Assembly: GCA_000438015.1 (NCBI GenBank)
Contig: FR901610.1
Span: forward strand, 17,842-24,704
Reading direction: 5' to 3'
Source: Coraliomargarita sp. CAG:312
GTDB taxonomy: Bacteria; Verrucomicrobiota; Verrucomicrobiia; Opitutales; Intestinicryptomonadaceae
DNA: 6,863 bases
Under the pieces are notes generated by a model that was not told the DNA's origin, did no database searches, and saw only the letters and a list, made by a program, of their open reading frames with translations. This document shows positions 1 through 4,691 of the stretch, one piece after another (the first letter of the stretch is position 1; the number at the start of each line of letters is the position of its first letter). Both the position numbers and the translations under genes were made by a program.

Positions 1-87
1 CCCGACCCGAGAAGTGGCGGTTTTTATTGTGTCTGCCTCGCAATTCAATACGGCTTTTCCAAGCGCAATAAGTTCAGAGTCTTCCAT
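1..87 (-). CDS. kdsD: N-terminus of probable arabinose-5-phosphate isomerase (KdsD/KpsF/GutQ family), partial
   Basis: The reading frame starts at an ATG on the minus strand one base after the kdsB stop and stays open for 29 codons to the window edge. The peptide begins MEDSELIALGKAVLNCEADT. The pattern of an acidic start, then a helix with GKxVLxxEAxxI, resembles the N-terminal helix that precedes the SIS domain in KpsF/GutQ/KdsD proteins. These convert D-ribulose 5-phosphate to D-arabinose 5-phosphate, the first committed step of Kdo synthesis in the cytosol. The call rests on this short match plus the position directly after kdsB, where a Kdo gene is expected. The SIS and CBS domains lie outside the window. 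There is no Shine-Dalgarno sequence, and the 1-nt gap suggests translational coupling to kdsB. Another helical protein is possible. Confidence 0.6.
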   Translation of the reverse strand, partial: MEDSELIALGKAVLNCEADTIKTATSRVG

Positions 88-88
88 G

Positions 89-1147
89 TTAACTTAAAGA
101 TTTTAAATATTCTTCCGCTGCGTCTAAATCTTCCGGAGTATCTATTCCAATGGAACAATAGTCTGTCTCTACAATATCAAACTTATAGCCGGCAGACACA
201 AAACGCAGCTGTTCCAACATTTCGCACTTTTCCATGGTTGAAACCGGCAAAGAGTCGTATCTGGCAAGCGCTTTCGCCGAATATCCGTAGATGCCTATAT
301 GCCGCCAATAATCGCAGCTTTCAAGCCATTTTGCAGGATTGCTTTGCCCCCGGACATACGGCAGCGGACTGCGGCTAAAATAAAGCGCCCGACCTTGCCC
401 GTCGCGCAAGACCTTTACGACATTCGGATTTATAAGCATATTGGCGTCGCCGATTTTACTGGCCGCAGTGACAAGATCGCTGTTTGTGGCGCGGTGCGCC
501 TCTATGACCGAATCAATAAGCTTTGGCGATATAAACGGTTCATCGCCCTGGACGTTCACCACAAATTCCGCACCTATTTCCTCAAAGGCTTCAATGATTC
601 TTTCCGTGCCGGAACGGCATTTTTCCGATGTCATAACAACGGGCGCGGAAATACTGTCCGCAAATTCGGCAATCTCTATGCTGTCTGTCAAAATAACTGT
701 TTTCTCGGCGAATTCGCTTTTTTTGCACGCTTGGTAAACGCGTTCTATAACTGCTTTACCGCCCAACAGCGCAAGAGGTTTTCCCGGAAAGCGCGTGGAG
801 GCCATTCGCGCGGGGATCGCTATAGCAGCGCCCAAAAGCGCCGCCATGGAAAACACGTCGCCGGAGCGCTTGTTAATTTCGTCCCAAAATTCTTTTGTTT
901 CGTTATATTCGGCAGAAGGTTCTTCTATATAGTTTTTATAAACGGCAAAACACGCCAGCAATAGAAAAAGCACTCCAACAAGCCTGAAAAAAAGCACATA
1001 CTGCCGTCTGGAGAAACCCCAAAACCTGAATTTGGAAACATCGTATTTTTCGCGGTATGACTCCCCGGAGCGCGCCAAGAATAAGAGAGCTATAAATAGG
1101 GGCACTGCAACGCTTGCAACCTCAAATATGCTTACCAATATCTTCAT
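89..1147 (-). CDS. kdsB: 3-deoxy-manno-octulosonate cytidylyltransferase (CMP-Kdo synthetase) with N-terminal membrane-like extension
   Basis: Residues ~105-352 are a complete KdsB: CTP + Kdo gives CMP-Kdo + PPi, which activates Kdo for transfer to lipid A. Visible family motifs are IPARMASTRFPGKP (111-124, nucleotide-binding loop), SGTERI (179-184), NVQGDEPFI (198-206), YFSRSPLPY (256-264), HIGIYGY (283-289), EMLEQLR (309-315) and GIDTPEDL (334-341). KdsB is usually ~250 residues, and this frame has 352. The first ~100 residues hold two hydrophobic stretches (~5-25 and ~52-69) separated by a basic loop, then a polar linker (~71-100), with no stop before the enzyme. Internal starts are possible: ATG at residue 101 (847) or TTG at residue 105 (835). 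The TTG would give exactly the spacing to IPAR seen in E. coli KdsB. Neither has a Shine-Dalgarno sequence, nor does the ATG at 1147. So it is either a membrane-tethered KdsB or a small membrane protein fused or run together with kdsB. It lies 15 nt after the aminotransferase gene and 1 nt before the kdsD-like start. The enzyme assignment is firm; the start is not. Confidence 0.9.
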   Translation of the reverse strand: MKILVSIFEVASVAVPLFIALLFLARSGESYREKYDVSKFRFWGFSRRQYVLFFRLVGVLFLLLACFAVYKNYIEEPSAEYNETKEFWDEINKRSGDVFSMAALLGAAIAIPARMASTRFPGKPLALLGGKAVIERVYQACKKSEFAEKTVILTDSIEIAEFADSISAPVVMTSEKCRSGTERIIEAFEEIGAEFVVNVQGDEPFISPKLIDSVIEAHRATNSDLVTAASKIGDANMLINPNVVKVLRDGQGRALYFSRSPLPYVRGQSNPAKWLESCDYWRHIGIYGYSAKALARYDSLPVSTMEKCEMLEQLRFVSAGYKFDIVETDYCSIGIDTPEDLDAAEEYLKSLS

Positions 1148-1162
1148 GCTTAAAGTACTACA

Positions 1163-2290
1163 TTATTTTGAAACCGATTCAAGAACTGATTCTATAATAA
1201 AATCCAGCTGGCAGCGTTCAAGTTCAGGATAAATCGGCAAAGCAAGCGTGTGTTCGGCCGCATATTCGGCGTTCGGGAAATCGCCCTTTTTATAACCCAG
1301 CGCTGCAAAACATTCCTGCAAATGCAACGGCAGCGGATAGTAAATCTCGCATCCGATATCCTTGCTTCTTAAATGAGCCAAAACTTCGTCGCGGTTGGGG
1401 ACCGAAATTATATACTGGTTGTAAATAGAATAATTTCTGCTCTCTATTACTGGAGTTTTTATAGACTTGCATCCTGAAAAACCCGCGTCGTAAACTTTGG
1501 CATTTTCCCTGCGCATTTCCCCCCATTTGTCAAGGAAAGGAAGTTTTGCCAATAATCCCGCCGCCTGAATGGCGTCGAGCCTAAAGTTTCCGCCCACTCT
1601 TTTGTGGAAATATTTAGGCTCCATGCCATGGTTGCGCATTTCGCGGACGGAACGAGCCAAGTCGGCGTTGTTTGTTATGACCATTCCGCCGTCGCCAAGG
1701 CCGCCGAGATTCTTCGACGGGAAAAAGCTAAGACAAGCGCAATCCCCAAAATTACCGACCCTTACGCCGTCGCGTTTTGCGCCTATAGCCTGCGCCCCGT
1801 CTTCTACAACCTTAATATCATTCGCGCGCGCTATTTGGCAAATTTCATCCATTCTTGCGCACTGCCCATAGAGATGGACGGGCATGACGGCTTTTGTGCG
1901 GGGGGATATCTTTGCTTCAAAAGACTTTGGATCGATATTGTACGTATCGGCGTCTATATCCGCAAATACCGGCCGCGCGCCCGCGCGCCAGACACATCCG
2001 GCGGTTGCAAAAAATGTATAAGCCGGAACAACAACTTCGTCCGGCGCCCCTTCATCAAGCGGCGATCGATATATTCCCAAGGCCATCAAAGACGCCAAGA
2101 GCGCATCGGTTCCGCTGGAAACGCCCACCGCAAATTTCGTCCCCGAATACTCCGCAACAGCTTCTTCAAATTTTGCTACATACGGACCGCCTATAAAATA
2201 CTGCGATTCGAGTATATCCTCGAGCATTCTTTTAGTTTCATCGCGAACGCCCGCATATTGTTTTTTTAAATCTAAGAGAGGTACTTTCAT
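1163..2290 (-). CDS. DegT/DnrJ/EryC1/StrS family PLP-dependent sugar aminotransferase
   Basis: A full-length (375 aa) fold-type I aminotransferase that places an amino group on a keto-sugar, usually nucleotide-linked, with glutamate or glutamine as donor. It opens with the family signature PLLDLKKQY (4-12). SSGTDAL (58-64) should bind the PLP phosphate. VPAYTFFATA (88-97) and VVEDGAQAIG (161-170; D164 for the pyridine nitrogen) follow. SFFPSKNLGGLGDGG (188-202) holds the Schiff-base lysine, K193. RNHG (219-222), FRLDAIQAA (236-244) and YPLPLHLQ (318-325) are also family-typical. The segment between LGI and DEV (~74-83) is about seven residues longer than usual, a loop near the active site. 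The start was chosen because MKVPLLDL matches the usual N-terminus; no Shine-Dalgarno is present. It is the first gene of the run leading into kdsB, so its substrate may be an LPS sugar or Kdo itself, which is inference. The family is certain; the substrate cannot be read from sequence alone. Confidence 0.93.
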   Translation of the reverse strand: MKVPLLDLKKQYAGVRDETKRMLEDILESQYFIGGPYVAKFEEAVAEYSGTKFAVGVSSGTDALLASLMALGIYRSPLDEGAPDEVVVPAYTFFATAGCVWRAGARPVFADIDADTYNIDPKSFEAKISPRTKAVMPVHLYGQCARMDEICQIARANDIKVVEDGAQAIGAKRDGVRVGNFGDCACLSFFPSKNLGGLGDGGMVITNNADLARSVREMRNHGMEPKYFHKRVGGNFRLDAIQAAGLLAKLPFLDKWGEMRRENAKVYDAGFSGCKSIKTPVIESRNYSIYNQYIISVPNRDEVLAHLRSKDIGCEIYYPLPLHLQECFAALGYKKGDFPNAEYAAEHTLALPIYPELERCQLDFIIESVLESVSK

Positions 2291-2446
2291 AAAAATCGGT
2301 TAGCTTTTAAATACTAAATCGCAAAAAAGCGCAACTTATATTTATCGCGCCCTAAATATAAAAAGAATTTGGCAATTCCATTAAAACACTTGCAAGGAGC
2401 TTTAAAAGAGTTAGATTTTATCCAATCAAACAAAACTAAAAGCAAT
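2291..2446. promoter_or_regulatory. Divergent intergenic region with 9-bp inverted repeat
   Basis: This AT-rich 156-bp gap separates the aminotransferase (leftward) from the CxC protein gene (rightward), so it should hold both promoters. TTATATTTA (2336-2344) and TAAATATAA (2353-2361) form a perfect 9-bp inverted repeat around the 8-bp spacer tcgcgccc. It may be an operator or simply overlapping AT-rich promoter DNA. For the rightward gene, TTGCAA (2390-2395) and TAGATT (2412-2417) with a 16-bp spacer match the sigma-70 consensus at 4 of 6 positions each. For the leftward operon, TTGCGC followed by TATTTA (roughly 2333 down to 2307) is a weaker candidate. An AAGGAG at 2394-2399 has no start codon at a usable distance. 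Confidence 0.35.
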
Positions 2447-2914
2447 ATGAAAAAAGAAACAAAAAAAGCAAACTCATCCGCAAAGCCGGCGGTAAAAAAA
2501 GCCGCATCCAAAGCGGCAAAAGCTCCGGCAAAGAAGTCGGCTCCGGTCAAAGCAGAGAAAAAAGCAACCGCAAAAAAATGTTCTTGCAGCAAGGGCGGCA
2601 AGAAATGCTCATGCGAAAAGGACGGTAAAAAGTGCTCCTGCAAAAGCGGAGGCAAGAAATCCGGAGAAAAATGCTCGTGCGGAAAATCCGACTGCAAATG
2701 CGGAGGCGGAGAAGGATTTTGTTTTGAAAAGCTCGTCACAGAGATTTTTGGGAAGCTTTCTGACGAATCCGTAATGGCTGCTCTTATGCAGGATTATTTC
2801 TATACGGAACTCCTAAAGAAGGGTTTTGAAGAAAACATGGCAAATACCCTTGCAAACAAGCTAAATGTGGACATAGCAAGTTTTGAGGCGGATGTTTCTA
2901 TAAAAGAAGACTAA
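2447..2914 (+). CDS. Uncharacterised histone-like, Lys-rich CxC-repeat protein (155 aa)
   Basis: I do not recognise this family. It has three parts. Residues 1-44 are 16 Lys and 13 Ala with Pro and Ser (AKAPAKKSAPVKAEKK), like the disordered DNA-binding tail of histone H1 or bacterial H1-like proteins. Residues 43-90 are Cys-rich: three tandem 9-residue units KKCSCSKGG, KKCSCEKDG and KKCSCKSGG, then EKCSCGKSDCKCGGG. Five CxC pairs (45/47, 54/56, 63/65, 76/78, 83/85) plus C92 give 11 cysteines, suggesting metal binding as in metallothioneins or a redox-sensitive cluster. Residues 91-155 look folded and mostly helical with an acidic end, ending IKED. There is no signal peptide or membrane segment, so it should be cytosolic. 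The start is ATG 2447; the frame stays open back to a TTG at 2369, but those 26 codons are unlike the protein. No Shine-Dalgarno is seen. It ends at a strong terminator, so it is probably monocistronic. A nucleoid-associated metal-binding protein is inference. Confidence 0.85.
   Translation: MKKETKKANSSAKPAVKKAASKAAKAPAKKSAPVKAEKKATAKKCSCSKGGKKCSCEKDGKKCSCKSGGKKSGEKCSCGKSDCKCGGGEGFCFEKLVTEIFGKLSDESVMAALMQDYFYTELLKKGFEENMANTLANKLNVDIASFEADVSIKED
2573..2653 (+). repeat. Three tandem 27-bp coding repeats (KKCSC-x4 units)
   Basis: Three consecutive 27-bp units each encode KKCSC followed by four residues ending in G (2573-2599, 2600-2626, 2627-2653). A degenerate continuation (EKCSC, then CKC) follows to about 2704. 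Synonymous differences between units (TGTTCTTGC, TGCTCATGC, TGCTCCTGC) show the repeats are not recent copies, so the protein pattern appears to be maintained by selection. Confidence 0.8.
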
Positions 2915-2925
2915 TCTATATTTTG

Positions 2926-2972
2926 AAAAAAAACGGCGCCGTGAAAACATAAAAGCGGCGCCGTTTTTTTTT
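2926..2972. terminator. Bidirectional intrinsic terminator
   Basis: Eight A residues followed by CGGCGCCG (2926-2941) pair with CGGCGCCG followed by Ts (2956-2971), with a 14-nt loop between. There is an A run on one side and a T run on the other. The hairpin therefore works as a GC-stem plus U-tract terminator in both directions. It lies 11 nt after the CxC gene stop and about 37 nt after the stop of the convergent beta-helix gene, so it serves both. Confidence 0.92.
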
Positions 2973-3008
2973 GTTCTGCAGTTTTGCTATGCAGTCTTTC
3001 CTTTTGCC

Positions 3009-4424
3009 CTATTCTACCAATGGAATTTCGGCATATTTTCCGATTTCCACCGATATGTCTTTAGACTCTGCAAAAGGCTTGCCGTTTATGAAAACGTTTT
3101 TCAACGTAATTCCGGAAACCGAACATTCTTCGCTAAAGCCTTCAAATATGTTTTTAAGAGGCTCTTTTGTCGTAACGTAAATATCTTCAAACCGGATATC
3201 GCAAACTTTACCGCGGGTTTTATCCTTTGAATATCTTGAGAACATTATGCGGATGTCTATAAGATAATTTTCGGGATCCTCAACGCGTATATTTTTATAA
3301 AGAACATTGTGGATTTTCGCGCGGTCACCGTTGTGGATCGTAAAAGTCCCCTCTTTGCCTTCCTTCCATTTCGGATTTCTCTGCGTGTGAATTATGTCGA
3401 TGTCTTCAAAAACTATATTCTTAATTTCGTCTCCGCGGGTTTCAAAGCCAATTTCCAATCCATTTCCCCAAATGCTGTTCCATACGACGCATTTGCGCAC
3501 TGTGACATTTTCGACGTTGTTTGGCAGGGAGTGGTTAAAATATTTCGGGGCATATCCCACCCCTGCTTTAATTGCTATGCAGTCGTCCTTATTGCGCAAA
3601 AAGCAGTTTTCTATTAAAACGTTTTTGCATGAAACCACGTCTATGCCGTCGTCCCAACCTATTTCGCTAACAGTTTTTATATTGTCTATATGAACATCCC
3701 TGCAAGCGAACATGGGGATTGTCCAGTTTGGGCTTTGAACTATGCAAAACCCCTCTAAATTTATATTGGAAGTATTGTGAAACTCTATTCCCTGCGACGA
3801 CGGTCCGCGCTTCTCAATTGCCGGCGGAATTTTCTCGCACGAAATAATTCCGTTGCCGCAAATGCGGACATTTTCCATTTGCGAGCCTGTTTCCCTGTCG
3901 CCTATTCTAAATGAGCCGTAAACGACCGCCCCGCCCTCGATGTACACAGTGGTGTTCGACGGCAACTGCTTGCGCAATCCCAAGTCGTGAAGTTTTCCCG
4001 CCTCAAAAAACATCACGTTTTTGTCGCCTTTTTTTGGGGGATTTTTTATTGGAGGATTGGCAAAGATGAAAAGCGGGTGCCCTATGCCGTTTATTTCCAC
4101 GCTAAGGTTGCACGGCTCCGAAATTTCAAATTGAAGAGTCTTGTCGTCCAAGAGCTTAGAAACGATTTTCTTTGAAAGCGGACGAATATCGAAAGACTTT
4201 ATCTGCTCGTTTACTTTTACCACGGCGACAGTCTTTCCGGCAATATCGAACGGAGCGATATCCGCCAATGGAGTAGGATAGACATGACAGTCCTGCGAGT
4301 CCAAAGTCAAAACGTAGCGCTTTGACTTTGGGGCATCAGGAGAATATTTATAAACTGTAGCATTCGAGGCAAAAGACGCAATCGCCCCAAAAGCCAAAAA
4401 GGCGGCAATAAACAGTTTTTTCAT
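3009..4424 (-). CDS. Secreted GH28-like (polygalacturonase-like) right-handed beta-helix protein
   Basis: A 471-residue exported protein. Residues 1-19 are a signal peptide (MKK, then a hydrophobic stretch, cleavage near SFA-S). Residues ~22-122 look like an N-terminal beta-sandwich-type domain ending HPLFIFANPP. From ~136 to ~450 short repeating strands (NVxIxNCxx type) form a parallel beta-helix. The GH28 active-site region is recognisable: WDDGID (257-262) replaces the usual NTDGID, and NKDDCIAIKAG (278-288) matches the GDDCIAIKSG block with the aspartate pair D280/D281. The third motif, normally GHG, reads GNG (320-322), so the catalytic-site histidine is replaced by Asn. No clear RIK motif is seen; IRI at 391-393 is nearest. 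It probably cleaves a plant or microbial acidic polysaccharide or a related alpha-linked glycan in the periplasm or outside the cell, but the substrate is uncertain and may not be polygalacturonate. No sugar-uptake genes are adjacent. The start has only a weak GAG upstream and sits just after a perfect hairpin. Confidence 0.82.
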   Translation of the reverse strand: MKKLFIAAFLAFGAIASFASNATVYKYSPDAPKSKRYVLTLDSQDCHVYPTPLADIAPFDIAGKTVAVVKVNEQIKSFDIRPLSKKIVSKLLDDKTLQFEISEPCNLSVEINGIGHPLFIFANPPIKNPPKKGDKNVMFFEAGKLHDLGLRKQLPSNTTVYIEGGAVVYGSFRIGDRETGSQMENVRICGNGIISCEKIPPAIEKRGPSSQGIEFHNTSNINLEGFCIVQSPNWTIPMFACRDVHIDNIKTVSEIGWDDGIDVVSCKNVLIENCFLRNKDDCIAIKAGVGYAPKYFNHSLPNNVENVTVRKCVVWNSIWGNGLEIGFETRGDEIKNIVFEDIDIIHTQRNPKWKEGKEGTFTIHNGDRAKIHNVLYKNIRVEDPENYLIDIRIMFSRYSKDKTRGKVCDIRFEDIYVTTKEPLKNIFEGFSEECSVSGITLKNVFINGKPFAESKDISVEIGKYAEIPLVE

Positions 4425-4532
4425 AGCTCAATTAAATGAAAAAATTCATTTAATTAAAAGCTTTTTATGAAAAAAACAAAACGTTTCAATTGAGAGCCGC
4501 AGTTTTAAATTACACCTAAAATACGCATTAAC
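4425..4532 (-). promoter_or_regulatory. Upstream region of the beta-helix gene: perfect AT-rich hairpin and AAACGTTT palindrome
   Basis: This stretch lies between the groESL terminator and the start of the beta-helix gene. AATTAAATGAA (4430-4440) and TTCATTTAATT (4445-4455) form a perfect 11-bp stem with an AAAA loop, ending 5 nt before the start codon. On the coding strand the stem contains a five-codon ORF, ATG to TAA, at 4449-4432. Further upstream, AAACGTTT (4479-4486) is an 8-bp palindrome within TTGAAACGTTTTG, resembling the CG-centred half-sites of LacI-family operators. TTGAAA (4489-4484) could also be a -35 box, with CATAAA (4469-4464) as a poorly spaced -10. The exact promoter cannot be fixed. 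Confidence 0.35.
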
Positions 4533-4563
4533 TAAAAAAATCGACACGCCAAAGCGTGTCGAT
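4533..4563 (-). terminator. Intrinsic terminator of groES-groEL
   Basis: Read on the minus strand, a perfect 10-bp stem ATCGACACGC / GCGTGTCGAT (4554-4563 and 4540-4549) with a TTTG tetraloop is followed directly by a run of seven Ts. This is a textbook Rho-independent terminator, about 128 nt after the groEL stop codon. The A-run on the far side is broken, so it should act mainly leftward. Confidence 0.93.
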
Positions 4564-4691
4564 CAAATAAAATAAGCCTTAGATGCTGCACCTCGATTTC
4601 GTCCGCAGGCAGGCGGATTGGAAATTTTCTCCGCCCTTTCGGGCAGTTTAATTTTCCGCTTTCCGCCCCGGACTAATCTCGAAAGGCAAGA
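4564..4691 (-). other. Structured GC-rich 3' UTR of groEL
   Basis: There is no gene in this 128-nt stretch between the groEL stop and its terminator. On the transcript strand it contains CTGCCC-GAAA-GGGCGG (4646-4631), a 6-bp stem with a GNRA tetraloop and one G-U pair. This is flanked by GGAAA/TTTCC, which can extend the stem. Next is TCCGC-CTGCCT-GCGGA (4617-4602). The GC content is well above the flanking AT-rich intergenic DNA. It could be a dispersed REP-like repeat, a stabilising 3' structure or the source of a 3'-derived small RNA. The sequence alone does not choose. Confidence 0.45.

Noticed and set aside
299..964. 221-residue plus-strand ORF antisense to kdsB
   Set aside because: It lies wholly opposite a gene with strong family motifs, its translation is arginine- and phenylalanine-rich with no recognisable domain, and no start signal is seen. 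It is a shadow frame.
1604..2269. 221-residue plus-strand ORF antisense to the aminotransferase
   Set aside because: It is fully opposite a complete DegT-family gene and has no recognisable motif. The equal length to the other antisense ORF is coincidence.
2369..2446. N-terminal extension of the CxC protein from a TTG start
   Set aside because: The 26 extra codons are unlike the Lys/Ala-rich protein and overlap the likely promoter. ATG 2447 is a more natural start.
2573..2653. CRISPR-like or noncoding tandem array
   Set aside because: The 27-bp units are in frame, adjacent without spacers, and vary mostly at third codon positions, so they are protein repeats.
2314..2739. Minus-strand 141-residue ORF with repeated EHF/LPP-like units
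   Set aside because: Its repeats are the reverse complement of the CxC coding repeats. The plus-strand product has a sensible domain layout and a terminator just after its stop.
2975..2995. Short stem CTGCA/TGCAG just past the bidirectional terminator
   Set aside because: Only five base pairs, no T-tract, and next to a much stronger terminator, so it is probably chance.
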